Part shown: piece by piece, positions 19,701-28,927 of the stretch
How positions within the stretch are numbered: the first letter of the stretch is position 1
Layout of the letters: each line of letters starts with the position of its first letter
IMG/VR virus record: IMGVR_UViG_3300028377_000004
Coordinates: 62,001 to 126,000 of that record
DNA: 64,000 nucleotides
Direction: 5' to 3' (one strand)
From: a virus
Notes under the pieces: model-generated
Databases searched by the model: none
Told to the model about the DNA's origin: nothing
What the model saw: only the letters and a program-made list of their open reading frames with translations
Translations under genes and position numbers: made by a program

Positions 19701-20179
19701 GCAGGAGCATCAGCTCCCATGTAGGAAGCATTCGTGACAATTCGTTGAATAGTCCACCAATAAAGAACGTCCTGACAACTTAATTCTACGGTTCTTTCTC
19801 CTCCAGACCATGAATGACTAACAGAAGTAACTACTCCCCAAAAAACTGGATAGTAACGGGGAACCCCGCCCACCAAAAAATGGCCTTTCATGTAAATACG
19901 AACTTCCATCATGTTGGTCAGAATAAGCTGCCCACCCCGGAAAAAATCCTCTTCATGATGGGTTGGTATGTGCAAAGATAGCTGTGCGGTCCCAGGGCTT
20001 TGCTCTACGCCTCCATTAGCACTAATACTAGTAACCAAAGGTTGAATGTTAACTCTACGTCCAGGCGCAGCACCAGAGGGGAGAGATAGCTCTCCATTGA
20101 TATAGACCAGTGCGTCAGGCGCAGTCGTGATCACGGGTCTTTTATTGTCTGAGAACGTTCCTCTTAATCCGGTTGCCAT
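16709..20179 (-). CDS. Baseplate hub protein with embedded lytic transglycosylase domain
   Basis: 1156 aa. Residues 1-560 look like a gp27/gpD-type hub: strands around LVTSISANGGVEQSPGT, a WGVVTSVSHSWSGG segment and a late VDNIAHQFSYGG strand. Residues about 825-945 are an SLT-like lytic transglycosylase: a Tyr-Leu-Leu-Ala-Ile-Ile-His-Thr-Glu-Ser-Asn-Gly core with catalytic Glu near 839, then YCGLVQSG and MAILWKGGG. The end is a linker and a very acidic tail (DVEDDDDDAEEDS) encoded by a (TCA)n tract. Such enzymes cut peptidoglycan locally during tube penetration. It is the neighbour of the spike gene, matching the usual hub-spike order. The hub call rests on pattern and position, the SLT call on motif. 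Confidence 0.75.
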   Translation of the reverse strand: MATGLRGTFSDNKRPVITTAPDALVYINGELSLPSGAAPGRRVNIQPLVTSISANGGVEQSPGTAQLSLHIPTHHEEDFFRGGQLILTNMMEVRIYMKGHFLVGGVPRYYPVFWGVVTSVSHSWSGGERTVELSCQDVLYWWTIQRIVTNASYMGADAPAQGAFNLKGSGVFTNMNPFDTIYSLARHAYGDAVLQEFYLGIKQNTNEPNPVDNKRLMWYWTKQWGRIAFALRMYGPRGDLLQGDLLSSVLSDSNKQSALFGRVGLARRNRQPQFQFNDEVNLEDVSAFSEVLSRLGSIDLHTSEHQTKKEIADTVKESIGYEFFLDMTGEIIFKPPFYNLDVMSNKPVSWIRPVDIINENFAENIPDVTFLEGTGSLIRNLDVGAEEITKPKATYIDYRLVQKYGWKPGSYNSEFFGSGLGGDAPRNLFYHLVDQLDKQNSRIHTGSVTIPLRPELRLGYPIYYEDQDAFYYVDNIAHQFSYGGQCTTTLNLMAKRAKFYAAFPYWNGINGSEQEVQDPDQFGSRSNQEFQPSLGDTADPGDYPNNLYRRPVSAQSGDPVPDRNVILTAVEKEATDRENVENDTFSAVEGEQTRAESVATDLVSMRSQFRVIGNNDFMYTIDPTRDETLRYDEQGRKTSGPLTSLKVERKEVGGENRILPTFPVSDERGYEVIGGYEYGRTVRLTRNGMDFSRQTNRRASELANLSPERTTTNQTNEDMNDEQFASNAAMSDEDRVAKLDPNNYGRRLLDLRPSGPDSFNFAQDARNLIKGRTFQEIERTLPSSTPGDYDFEVGPSDKPFTRNTQVGQWREVFDEVRSQSGVSAEEYPDTYLLAIIHTESNGRTDARRTNDDGRLSQYCGLVQSGVGNSGDLGRENTDFLGNGPNDREVAIDSLNHMIEYTQRYRSRHNHDPDRMAILWKGGGTTLDRFNAAMEESPTTAVGILSAKNGTDVYVARVRLAMSVWSDPNGTVVEEPLPSVEDVNTDGIPPETGDDLEARRASNTLFGNALAANRDQGINSLPSGIRPVRDPGLMVHITSFLQAIYAEGFALEKELERKLRGETKIPNRNSPVRPGVQTEQDRLVDTSLGRPEVQDALASGQTPSEVFGPGGEWQQVQEQWGQAKSTFRDVADTSGTDVNGNVDADVEDDDDDAEEDS

Positions 20180-20201
20180 AATAATTCAAGCTCTTTTGGT
20201 G

Positions 20202-21542
20202 TTATTCATTATCTAATTCTGCTAATTCTTCGGGACTCAGTTCGGTTTCATCAGGGCTGAAAGTCATCGCATCTCCTCCATCATCAAAATCAGGATCCGT
20301 AGGAAAGAAAAACATCTCATCCTCATCTCCTCCATCATCAAAATCAGGATCGTCGGGAGAAAAAATCATCTCATTTGCGGAAGCCTCTTCCTCAGTGAAA
20401 AACATATCATCGTTTAATCCTCCACCACCTGTGAAATTATTCTCAGAAATGGAGGAAATCGAGTCCTGAAACCGGACTGTAAAATCAAATTTATACTCCA
20501 GAGTAAAAGGTGTTGCTTCGGATTCTGTAATAGAAAACGAGTCAAAAGACCCCGTATAAATAGTTCCATCATAGAAAATTTTTACGCTCCCCAAGACAGA
20601 AATTCGACGGTCTAAATTGTAGATATATGAGTTGTTCTGGTAAATCTGGAACAGGTTCATAAAATTCTGATATGCGGCAGACGATTGTCTATTGATCTGA
20701 GTAAGACCTCCAGTCCCTTGTCCCCTTCGATTAGTGGAATGGATATAGGTAGCTCCAATCGTACCCCCAGCACTGATAGTAGGCTGTTGTAAACCCCAGT
20801 GTTCAACTATGTAGCCATTTCTTCCTTTATTACCATCACTTATGACATGGTTATACGATATACTAAACTCCGAAGGGTTTACATACATGATAAGTGGGGG
20901 GAGATCTTTCATGGCTAATATTTGTGCCCTTATGAACCCTTCGTTGTCCTCTTCTTGTCTGGCTTGTCTTATTTCTTCACTTCTTGCTGCAAAGGTATCT
21001 CGTATTTCTTCTCGATTGGCCACTAGACTTCTACTTTGATTAAGAAGATCCCGATCAACTCTCCCTTTTTGGTTTTGGAAATTGCGATATCTTTCTATCT
21101 GTGTATTCAGGTAGTTCCCTATGTCCAATTCTTTAGGTTCAAAAACTACAGACTCATTGGGATTACCTGCTACTCTGGATCCTGTTGCTTCTGCCTCAAA
21201 GTTCCCGTCTAATTGTCGGGACTTAATGGGGCGTATCTCTAATTCCTGTGGGGCATTGATAGGGACGCTCCGGCTTTCTGTACTTGGATAGGTATCTGGG
21301 GGAACCAAAGCTATCATAACGGGTATGAGAGGCTTCTGAGTAGTTCCTACCGCAGCGTGTGGCGCAGGTTGTCCGTGAAACTCTACCCCTTTCTGACTAT
21401 TCAGGATTCCATACTCAGATAAATTAGATCTGGTAATTTGAAAGGTCCTTTTAATAGTGTTGGCCTGTTGGTCATTAACACTAAGATCTTCCTCTTCATC
21501 AAGAAAACCCGCGACCGGATCTATTTCTACAATTCCTGCCAT
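20202..21542 (-). CDS. Tail/baseplate structural protein, paralog of the 21558 gene
   Basis: 446 aa. Residues about 215-370 match the neighbouring 184-aa gene segment by segment: VNPSEFSISY / VNPQNLDFSY, YIVEHWGLQ / FVEQHFGKE, an ISAGGTIGA / ISASGSTGA turn, IYQNNS / VYKNNG, and a closing FDSFSITESEATPF / FTSFNENETAEQPF. An N-terminal arm of 200 residues, partly coiled coil (REEIRDTFAARSEEIRQARQ), and an acidic repeat tail (two PDFDDGGD copies) are added. The position between tape measure and hub suggests a baseplate-to-tube connector. The family is widespread in myoviruses in my recollection but I cannot give an experimentally based name. Confidence 0.65.
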   Translation of the reverse strand: MAGIVEIDPVAGFLDEEEDLSVNDQQANTIKRTFQITRSNLSEYGILNSQKGVEFHGQPAPHAAVGTTQKPLIPVMIALVPPDTYPSTESRSVPINAPQELEIRPIKSRQLDGNFEAEATGSRVAGNPNESVVFEPKELDIGNYLNTQIERYRNFQNQKGRVDRDLLNQSRSLVANREEIRDTFAARSEEIRQARQEEDNEGFIRAQILAMKDLPPLIMYVNPSEFSISYNHVISDGNKGRNGYIVEHWGLQQPTISAGGTIGATYIHSTNRRGQGTGGLTQINRQSSAAYQNFMNLFQIYQNNSYIYNLDRRISVLGSVKIFYDGTIYTGSFDSFSITESEATPFTLEYKFDFTVRFQDSISSISENNFTGGGGLNDDMFFTEEEASANEMIFSPDDPDFDDGGDEDEMFFFPTDPDFDDGGDAMTFSPDETELSPEELAELDNE

Positions 21543-21557
21543 ATTGAGATCTCTTAG

Positions 21558-22112
21558 TTAGTAGACAAAAGTATAACGCTCTTTTTGAGCCTTGAAAGAC
21601 CAATCTACGGTAAAAGAAAAAGGCTGCTCCGCAGTTTCATTTTCATTAAATGAGGTGAAGTATCCATCATAAATACCTCCTCCAAATAGAAGCCTAATTC
21701 TTCCTCTGAATTGGACATTCCCTTTGTCGTCATAGACCGAACCATTATTCTTATAAACGTCTAAAAGTTGCTTTATCTTTCGATGTGCAATCGTATTACG
21801 GCGGTCATAAGTGGTCACTCCATTTTCCACAGACACAAAAGCTCCGGTTGAACCAGAAGCGGATATATCAGTTAGTTCCTTACCAAAATGCTGCTCTACA
21901 AATCCACCTTTCGTTTGGACTCTATTTACGTTCTGTGAATAGGAAAAATCCAGGTTCTGAGGGTTAACATGAAGATACAGATAATCCGGTAGAAGAGGCG
22001 TATTTAGGTCGGGAGCTAGGACTTGAAATAAGACAGGCATGGCTCCTTTGGCATTCCTACCCCCTTCAAAAGCAGATGGAATACTGAAACGACTATTATT
22101 CTGATTGGGCAT
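21558..22112 (-). CDS. Small tail/baseplate structural protein, paralog of the 20202 gene
   Basis: 184 aa from the ATG at 22112, chosen because GGGGAGGAG lies just before it; the longer frame would run into the metallopeptidase gene. It overlaps the end of that gene by 17 nt. The core (VNPQNLDFSYSQNVNRVQTK, FVEQHFGKELTDISASGSTG) is shared with the next gene, and this copy is the minimal version without arm or acidic tail. Probably a ring-forming component at the tube-baseplate junction; inferred from position. Confidence 0.65.
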   Translation of the reverse strand: MPNQNNSRFSIPSAFEGGRNAKGAMPVLFQVLAPDLNTPLLPDYLYLHVNPQNLDFSYSQNVNRVQTKGGFVEQHFGKELTDISASGSTGAFVSVENGVTTYDRRNTIAHRKIKQLLDVYKNNGSVYDDKGNVQFRGRIRLLFGGGIYDGYFTSFNENETAEQPFSFTVDWSFKAQKERYTFVY

Positions 22113-23124
22113 AACTAAACTCCTCCCCTCGAATGATATATTTCTCAAAAACTTCTTCATGTTCCGAAGGAAGAACGCCCAAACAATACATAGAAAACGC
22201 TTCACAGAAATGTTCTTCTTCGTTTACGGAAGAATACCTAGTAGGATATGAAAAATATTGTGTATAAGCATCTAAGATTTTTCGGGCGGATAAATAACCT
22301 CCACCCTCCAAAAAGAATTTGTCTCCTTCGATCTTGGTAATAAGAGGCTCGTCATTCCCTTGGATTGGAAACCCTAAAGGATCTCCAACATCTGGGAGGG
22401 GCATATTAGAACTACCAATACTTCGATGGTATCTGCCCCATTGTCTTTTTATTTCCTTATCTAGTTTTCTATTCCAGAGACGATGACCAAATTCATGTAT
22501 AAGAGCTTGAACTGCATCCGCATCTACTTTTTTACGGATACGAAGGCTGATATTATCATTCTCCACATTGTACCATGCGTTAGCATGTGCCTGTAATAAT
22601 TGCCCGGTTAAAAGAACGTCTCCATACAAAAGACTTTTTGCTGAGGGAACTGAACTTGAAGAAATAGACTTGTGTGATTTTCTAATTAGGTCTTTGATAA
22701 ACTCTAGCTCTTTCCCTTCTGCTCCTACCGTGTTATGTACAGTAAAAGGACCTACCTTAAACATCTCGTCAGAACCTAAAGACTTTTCGGGAAGGTCAAT
22801 GGTGGACCTAAGGAAATCAATACGTCTTTTATTTTTCTTAATCCAAGCCTTAGGCTTAGAGGGAGCCCTTTTTACTTTCATAAAAATTCGAGTAGCCATC
22901 TCCATATCTTTTTTAGAACGGGCGGGAATGGATTTATTATGCAAAACGTACTTAGCCAGTTTGATTCCCGCATTGATAAAAGGTATCAAAATACGCTTTG
23001 ACACCATCTTAGAATTGTGAGAAGGTTCAGTATCGACCAATTTCAAGCCTTTAATTAGTGCCTCATAAACTCTATCGAAATCCTTATAAAGTTGTCTTCC
23101 ATCCTCTGCTGAAAATTTAAGCAT
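22096..23124 (-). CDS. Zinc metallopeptidase (HEFGH) in the tail module
   Basis: 342 aa. Residues 206-218 read ALIHEFGHRLWNR, a classic HExxH zinc-peptidase helix (H210, E211, H214). A probable third ligand is E308 in HFCEAFSMY, about 94 residues on, the arrangement of gluzincin-like enzymes. The first 110 residues are basic and helical (KKNKRRIDFLRS). It sits immediately after the tape measure (start overlapping its stop, ATGTTAA-like) and before the tail connector genes. It could mature a tail protein or digest a host surface barrier. Metallopeptidase activity is well supported by motif; substrate unknown. Confidence 0.75.
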   Translation of the reverse strand: MLKFSAEDGRQLYKDFDRVYEALIKGLKLVDTEPSHNSKMVSKRILIPFINAGIKLAKYVLHNKSIPARSKKDMEMATRIFMKVKRAPSKPKAWIKKNKRRIDFLRSTIDLPEKSLGSDEMFKVGPFTVHNTVGAEGKELEFIKDLIRKSHKSISSSSVPSAKSLLYGDVLLTGQLLQAHANAWYNVENDNISLRIRKKVDADAVQALIHEFGHRLWNRKLDKEIKRQWGRYHRSIGSSNMPLPDVGDPLGFPIQGNDEPLITKIEGDKFFLEGGGYLSARKILDAYTQYFSYPTRYSSVNEEEHFCEAFSMYCLGVLPSEHEEVFEKYIIRGEEFSYAQSE

Positions 23125-26100
23125 TAACTTTCTCCATATCTTTTGCGTTCGGCCATTTCAAGAACTCTCAAAATAGTGTTTTCCACTTCTTGCAAATTCC
23201 CGCCATTAATATTAAAAGTGTTGTGCATTGCCATATTAGAAGATCCCCGGCCACTGCCGCCTGCTCCCAGAGCATTAAAAAGATCTGGTACAAACTGCCC
23301 AGATCTACCTGTCACTGTGTCAGCGATCTCATTGCTTTTGATAATCATATCTCCAGGGGCAAACAAGTGCGGAGCGAACCCTCCACTTAGGATCTGGGCA
23401 TCCTGAGCATCGGACAAATACCCTTGGTCCGTTAGAATTCTTCTAGCCTCATCCGCCTTAGGTCCTGCTATTGAAGAAGGATTATTGATGGCGAGGTTCG
23501 CATTTCCCTCAGAATAACCTATGTCCCTAAGTTGACTTATAGTTTCCCTCTTCTTTTTCTCATCTTCAATAGCTGTTGCAGTTTCTCTTGCCATCCTTAG
23601 GGTGGTTTCCCCATCTAGTATGGTGTCATTAGACACTTCGGTAGCAATCGTGGCTAGTCTATCTTCCATTTCGGCTTCAGTTAATACCCCTTCCTCCATA
23701 AGATCTGCTACTCGTGAATCTAGCCTTTCTTTCGCTCTGGCACGGGCACGGCGACCTCTGTTATCCTCCCGACCTTGATACATCTTCTGGTCAACTTCTG
23801 ACTCTAAACCTTCAGGTAGTTCAGGAGTCCCACCCCCGGGTCCCACAAAACTCGCGTACGGTCCATACTTTGCGAAGGCCACGACGTTTTCAATTATAGA
23901 ATTTACTGCCATTTCAACTGGATGCTCATCAATGACCTCTGCGGTCCTCTCCGCAGTAGTCCCTCCCGTTTCCGCTATTTCTTGTTCTTCTATTGATCCA
24001 ACTCTAGAACCTTCTACAGTTTCTATTGAGGCTCCCAGTCGTAGCTGTTCAATAGTACCTTTCTCTGTTTCTATAGTTTCGTTAAGACTTTCAATATCCT
24101 GTGCTATATTTCTCGCAGCATCAATGTCTTCGTTCTGGTTTGCTTCCCTCAATTCCTCTTCTTTTTGATGCATTTGGTCTTGCAATTGCTGAACTTCCCT
24201 TCTTCTTTCTGCTTCATACATGGTTCTATCGGCTTTTAGGATCGCTTCGTCATCTTTTAGAAGCCTAGCCACAAATGTTGAAATCATAGCAGTGTAATAC
24301 CCAATCGTATTAAGGGCATCATAAATCAGGTATTGAAGGATATCCGCAACGCTTTGTGTAGCCTCTACCTGCAATTCTGCTACATCTTTTTGCATATTAG
24401 CTTGCTGTCCAATTCTATCTTTTTCCTCATCAGACATGGCTTTGATAATATCATGCTGGTCTTCGATAGCCTGGTTTGTCTCTGCATTGATTAGTTGACC
24501 ATTCTCAACGCGAACATCCAGACCTCTATCTCTAGCCCAGGCCATGATTTCATTTTCATCCATTCCCTCTTCTACAGCTCTTTCCAAATAGGATAACTGA
24601 CCCTCACTTACCACAGAAAGTCGCTGCAAAGCAATGAGTTCTTTTTCATTGACGCCAACCTGTTCTGCATAGATGAGAGGGATGTCAGCAATCGGACCAA
24701 AAAGTTGTTCGAGGCCCGCAGTTTTGATTTCCATTTGGTCGAGGCCCCCCAAGTTTCTCATAGCATCTGCTACGTGAACTCCACCCTTATCAATACTCTC
24801 AATCATTTCAGCACTTTGCTGTAAATTTCGTAGCTGATCTTCTGAAACAGAGTCAATTCCTTTCGCATGAGCAATGAACTCCCCATAGGCATCACCATCT
24901 TTATCTCTAAGCTCTTGAAGTGCCGCCCCTAACTCTTCTCCACTGGAGACTGCATTAACTCCAAACTCTGATAGAGCAGTATTGATCCCGCTGAACCCTC
25001 CTTCCATTTCTCCGAGATTATTAAGCATTTCCCTAGAGGTTTCAGTCAACATCTCTTGAACTCTTCCTGTACCTGCTAATAGACCTGCTCGTATCCTTTC
25101 CTGTGCATTCATATTCTGAATACCGGTGGACATAGCGGTTGCAAACTCCTTGGCAGTGTCAGCGTCTAGGTGTTGACTCATCTCCCCAAGAATGAAAGAA
25201 GTCTCTTCGATCTTATAGTTGTAAAGACCCATTTGACCTGTAATTTGAGATACCGTGCTGAAAAAATTCTTTGTGGACATACTTGCTTTTTCCGCTGCAC
25301 CCACAACGTGCTGTAACTTCTCTTGGATCTGAGGCAACTCCATTGCATGTAAATCGGACAGTTTACCCACAAACTCCGAAACTGTCCCCATGTCAGTGGC
25401 TAAATTAAGAGAGGCTTCCCGCACCATGGTAACTACACTAGTAGCTGCATATCCAAAATCTGCATACCCGTCTCCTAGATCTGTTAAGCTTGCATTATGG
25501 TCTTCAAGAGCGCCGATAACTTCATAATGCTGTTTGGGATCAAGACCCAATCGAACATTGGTTCTAAAATCAGTAGCAGCTTCACTCAAAGCCTCCATTC
25601 TTTCTTTAGCTAAGGCAACGTTACCTTCTCCCAATTTCATTAGGGATACAGAAGAGGTTAACGCTTTATTTAATTCAATAACTTGAGCTTCGGAATCAAT
25701 AAGAAGCTTTACTAACATGCTGACGCCGCCGACAGCCATCATGATGGGACCTAGCATTTTTACCAGACCTCCCAGCATTTTAGTAATCCCTCCAATGCCC
25801 TTTCCAACGACGGGAAGATTACCTGCTCTCTCCATCATTGAAGGACCCATAGAAGAGTTATGTTTTCGTTTAGATGCTCTCCTCTGACGATCATGTGAGA
25901 ATTTCTTGGCCCCCGCTGTAATAGCTCCTCCCATAATTCCTGATAAAGAATTTAGGATCCCTGCAGCGTCCCCCTCAATAGCCCCTTTAATAGAGCCTCC
26001 AATGCCCTTTCCTAACTTGTCAGGGAGATCTTTTTTCAGGTACTCACTTAGGTCCTCCCGATTATCAATGAAGGCTTTTTTGAGGTCCTTCCCCTGTTCC

Positions 26101-26531
26101 TGTGCATTTTTAAGGAAGTCTACCTGTTTTTTCGATACCTCTTGATAAAAACTGTCGTAAGCTGCTTGTTTCTTAGCTAAAACTTTTTCATTACCAGATG
26201 CTTCTGCTTTTTTTAACTCATTCTCTAATTTAGCTAATTCCTTAATGGATTTTTGCATCTCATCGATGCCTTTCTGATTTTGTTCAAAAATCTGTTTGAA
26301 GGATCCTTTACCTTCAAACGATTTTAGCATTTCTTTATGAGAATCCCCAATTTCCGATATGGATTTCTGGAGATTTTTAAACTGCTTGACACCCTCCGAT
26401 TGAGATTTATTTATCCCCTTCTGGACTTTGTCGTAATGATTCCCCATCTGATCGATCAGATCAATAAGACCCCGAACACTGGAGTCATCTACGACCATCT
26501 CCATTTCAGTTGTAATTTTCTCATTAGCCAT
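23124..26531 (-). CDS. Tape measure protein
   Basis: 1135 aa with GAGGAA before the ATG. Residues 1-180 are coiled coil (KQFKNLQKSISEIG). Residues about 180-290 hold Gly-rich hydrophobic stretches (GGSIKGAIEG, GGLVKMLGPIMMAVGG) typical of tape measure membrane-interacting segments. The rest is helical with Gln/Glu-rich coiled coil near 770-830 and ends in a Gly-Ser loop and short helix. Position after two chaperone-like genes and before the hub group is canonical. In the family, length sets tail length and the protein enters the envelope at injection. No peptidase or muramidase motif is visible inside it; these functions are in neighbours. Confidence 0.85.
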   Translation of the reverse strand: MANEKITTEMEMVVDDSSVRGLIDLIDQMGNHYDKVQKGINKSQSEGVKQFKNLQKSISEIGDSHKEMLKSFEGKGSFKQIFEQNQKGIDEMQKSIKELAKLENELKKAEASGNEKVLAKKQAAYDSFYQEVSKKQVDFLKNAQEQGKDLKKAFIDNREDLSEYLKKDLPDKLGKGIGGSIKGAIEGDAAGILNSLSGIMGGAITAGAKKFSHDRQRRASKRKHNSSMGPSMMERAGNLPVVGKGIGGITKMLGGLVKMLGPIMMAVGGVSMLVKLLIDSEAQVIELNKALTSSVSLMKLGEGNVALAKERMEALSEAATDFRTNVRLGLDPKQHYEVIGALEDHNASLTDLGDGYADFGYAATSVVTMVREASLNLATDMGTVSEFVGKLSDLHAMELPQIQEKLQHVVGAAEKASMSTKNFFSTVSQITGQMGLYNYKIEETSFILGEMSQHLDADTAKEFATAMSTGIQNMNAQERIRAGLLAGTGRVQEMLTETSREMLNNLGEMEGGFSGINTALSEFGVNAVSSGEELGAALQELRDKDGDAYGEFIAHAKGIDSVSEDQLRNLQQSAEMIESIDKGGVHVADAMRNLGGLDQMEIKTAGLEQLFGPIADIPLIYAEQVGVNEKELIALQRLSVVSEGQLSYLERAVEEGMDENEIMAWARDRGLDVRVENGQLINAETNQAIEDQHDIIKAMSDEEKDRIGQQANMQKDVAELQVEATQSVADILQYLIYDALNTIGYYTAMISTFVARLLKDDEAILKADRTMYEAERRREVQQLQDQMHQKEEELREANQNEDIDAARNIAQDIESLNETIETEKGTIEQLRLGASIETVEGSRVGSIEEQEIAETGGTTAERTAEVIDEHPVEMAVNSIIENVVAFAKYGPYASFVGPGGGTPELPEGLESEVDQKMYQGREDNRGRRARARAKERLDSRVADLMEEGVLTEAEMEDRLATIATEVSNDTILDGETTLRMARETATAIEDEKKKRETISQLRDIGYSEGNANLAINNPSSIAGPKADEARRILTDQGYLSDAQDAQILSGGFAPHLFAPGDMIIKSNEIADTVTGRSGQFVPDLFNALGAGGSGRGSSNMAMHNTFNINGGNLQEVENTILRVLEMAERKRYGES

Positions 26532-26548
26532 GAGCTAGTTCCTCATTA

Positions 26549-27769
26549 TTAATCTTTATTGGGATCATCATCGCCAATAATATCGGGATAATCTAAAGCA
26601 TCGGGATAGGATAAGTCTTCTTCTGATACACGGTAGTAGTCATCCATTATGGTTCCACTTCTACTTTTCGTCTTTTTTCCGTGATTGCTTTCGTTTTCGC
26701 TTTTAATAATGCCCCATTTTTCAAGCCTTTCTCTGTTTTCTGCAAAGTCTCTATCTGTTCTATAAGAACCATCTTTCAAATGTTGGGCTTTTCTTATGTT
26801 TTGAGCGCGTACCTGTTCTTCTACTTCTCCCTCTTCATAGAATATGAAAGGATCTTCACTAGCATCGGTTCCTTTAAAAACCTTTTCCCTATTTTTTCGA
26901 GCTTCTTCCCTTTTAGCTTGTATTCTAGCCTGTTCTCTAAGATAATTTTCTTGAACCCGGTTTTCATGATCTTCAATTACACTATCATGGAAGTCTTTTT
27001 GACCTTTCAAAGACCTATTCATCTGTGTGAGAAGGTCATCCACGGACTCATTGGAGACTTTGATTTCGCCTTTAATATTTTCAGTAGCTTTATTGAAACC
27101 CGCAGATTTGAAAGCTTCTTCTCGTCTTCTACTTTCTTGACGCTGTTTATCTGCATCTTTTGCATCAATTTTTTTCAAAGCTTTTGGATTATGAACCGAA
27201 GCTTGAAATTTGGTGAGAGACCACTGACGATCATTTTCTTCTTTAATGTCATCAATGCTATTAAAAAAAGTCCATATTTTTTGATGCATATTAAGTCCTA
27301 GAGACGAAGTTCCTGAAATACCCGTAATTCTGGAATCATTTAGAGGGTGTCCCCGATAGGAATACCACCGTTGGCGAGAGAGGTACCCATAAGTATAAGG
27401 CTGAACCTTATGCATTTCCTTGGTAGCTTGTATGTTGAGGAATTTAAGCCGTCTTAGGATCCGATCTATGACGGGAGTTGGCAGGTCTAGAATCACGTCT
27501 ACAAGTTTTGGAATATAAAAATCCCTATCAGATAGCACGTTAACCTGATCAAATAGGAAAACACTATAGGCTATCATATAAGCCGATCTCTGTTTTTGCC
27601 TTTTTTGATAAGGTAAGTTGAAAGGGAGATAGACTTCCAGAAGATTATTTTCAAAGGTATTAATTGTTTTGAAGACGACTGGAGTTCCCCCCAAATCTGC
27701 GTGCAAAACTAAAAATCCTCGAAATAAGAGTTGTTCCAGATTGTCATATTTTGATCCTGTTGATATCAT
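26549..27769 (-). CDS. Probable tail assembly chaperone-type protein (second of pair)
   Basis: 406 aa. Residues 1-170 are a compact helical domain (YMIAYSVFLFDQVNVLSDRD) and the rest is long, charged, partly coiled coil (NYLREQARIQAKREEARKN). It lies directly upstream of the tape measure, where tail chaperones are normally encoded, and behind the 377-aa gene. Unlike the lambda G/GT arrangement the two genes do not overlap: 24 nt separate them and each has its own start, so no programmed frameshift is needed. Assignment is by position and composition. Confidence 0.5.
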   Translation of the reverse strand: MISTGSKYDNLEQLLFRGFLVLHADLGGTPVVFKTINTFENNLLEVYLPFNLPYQKRQKQRSAYMIAYSVFLFDQVNVLSDRDFYIPKLVDVILDLPTPVIDRILRRLKFLNIQATKEMHKVQPYTYGYLSRQRWYSYRGHPLNDSRITGISGTSSLGLNMHQKIWTFFNSIDDIKEENDRQWSLTKFQASVHNPKALKKIDAKDADKQRQESRRREEAFKSAGFNKATENIKGEIKVSNESVDDLLTQMNRSLKGQKDFHDSVIEDHENRVQENYLREQARIQAKREEARKNREKVFKGTDASEDPFIFYEEGEVEEQVRAQNIRKAQHLKDGSYRTDRDFAENRERLEKWGIIKSENESNHGKKTKSRSGTIMDDYYRVSEEDLSYPDALDYPDIIGDDDPNKD

Positions 27770-27793
27770 TGTGAGCTAGACCTACAACAAGAA

Positions 27794-28927
27794 TCATTTA
27801 TTTCGCTTATTAGGAGGTCGAAAATTTGGGTTTACGTTGGGATCCGGACCTTCATTAATTTTAGGATTACCCCTTTCAATGGGTTTTCTTGGGGTCAGGA
27901 CTTCTACATCATCGGAAAGAGAGGGATCTACTTTCATGTCGCCAGTATCATTCTTCCTTTTATTAGCATTCACAGTATTTTGAGGCCCGTCATGACCTCC
28001 TAATACCTGTGCATCTACCTGATTAAGAGGTTGCCTACCTTCATGTTGCTGGTCTTGTGCCTGGGTGTTATGACGACCTTGTCTCTGCATAAGCAATCGA
28101 TCCTGCGCCTCCGCAGCTGCTAATTCATCTCCCGCTAGAGGTTCACCATGTTCATTGTAATATAAAGGTTCCTCTCCTGTATTGGCAGGATGTTCCACTC
28201 TTTCAGGATGGTTTTGTGGTGGTGTTTCTTTTCTCGCAGGTTCCCTTTGTGGAGCGTTTTCATACATGAAGTCCTCTGAAACATGTGGCGGCTGTGAATC
28301 TTCATCCACTTCGCTAAACATCTGTTTCTTTAAAACTTCTTTATTTACAGAACTGTCTTCTTCTTCGATATCTGAAGAAGGCGCTTTATTTTTTTGAACC
28401 TTGGCTCTAAGCTCTCGCAATTCTTGTTCTAATTCTTCTATTCGTACTTCGGGGTCATTTTTAGCAAACTCAACCCCCTCCAAAGCTTTTTCCTGTGCCC
28501 TTTCAGTTAGTTCATTGAACTTCTTGAAAACGGTATCAATAACTGAATCTTCCCATTCAGAAACAATACCTCGTACAAAAACATGCTTTTGCACCTTAAT
28601 TGGATGTCCGGTTTGATCATCAATTTTATCTGTGGTAATATAGTCTACCCCATGAAAATCAATGGAGTCTAATTCCATAACAGCATAAGTTAATGTCTCT
28701 ATTTTCATTGCCTGAATCCAGTTAGAAAATGAAAAAGAATCTTCACTTTCTTGGGACAAATCAAACAGGGGTTGACACACTTGATTAGCTGCTTCGAGTT
28801 CCCGTCTTAAAACGGTTCGTAAAGTAATAGACCTCCCGATGATATCGAAAGTATCTTCTAGGTGGCCTAGTCTGCGGACTTTTTTGAGTCCTTGTTCGAT
28901 TTGACTGACGTGGAGAGTTTTTGACAT
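27794..28927 (-). CDS. Probable tail assembly chaperone-type protein (first of pair)
   Basis: 377 aa with GAGGACT before the ATG. The N-terminal 190 residues are helical, with a WIQAMKIETLTYAVMELD segment that recalls chaperone-like proteins upstream of myovirus tape measures. Residues 175-195 are coiled coil (IEELEQELRELRAKV). The C-terminal 180 residues are disordered, rich in Gln, Asn, Pro and Glu. Followed by a second chaperone-like gene and the tape measure. Role inferred from order. Confidence 0.55.
   Translation of the reverse strand: MSKTLHVSQIEQGLKKVRRLGHLEDTFDIIGRSITLRTVLRRELEAANQVCQPLFDLSQESEDSFSFSNWIQAMKIETLTYAVMELDSIDFHGVDYITTDKIDDQTGHPIKVQKHVFVRGIVSEWEDSVIDTVFKKFNELTERAQEKALEGVEFAKNDPEVRIEELEQELRELRAKVQKNKAPSSDIEEEDSSVNKEVLKKQMFSEVDEDSQPPHVSEDFMYENAPQREPARKETPPQNHPERVEHPANTGEEPLYYNEHGEPLAGDELAAAEAQDRLLMQRQGRHNTQAQDQQHEGRQPLNQVDAQVLGGHDGPQNTVNANKRKNDTGDMKVDPSLSDDVEVLTPRKPIERGNPKINEGPDPNVNPNFRPPNKRNK

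Noticed and set aside
26681-27301. 206-codon plus-strand ORF rich in Phe and Ser
   Set aside because: It is antisense to the chaperone-like gene at 26549-27769; its composition is the mirror of Lys/Glu codons and there is no ribosome site.
26549-28927. Lambda G/GT-style programmed frameshift between the two chaperone-like genes
   Set aside because: The genes do not overlap: 24 nt separate them and the second has its own ATG.
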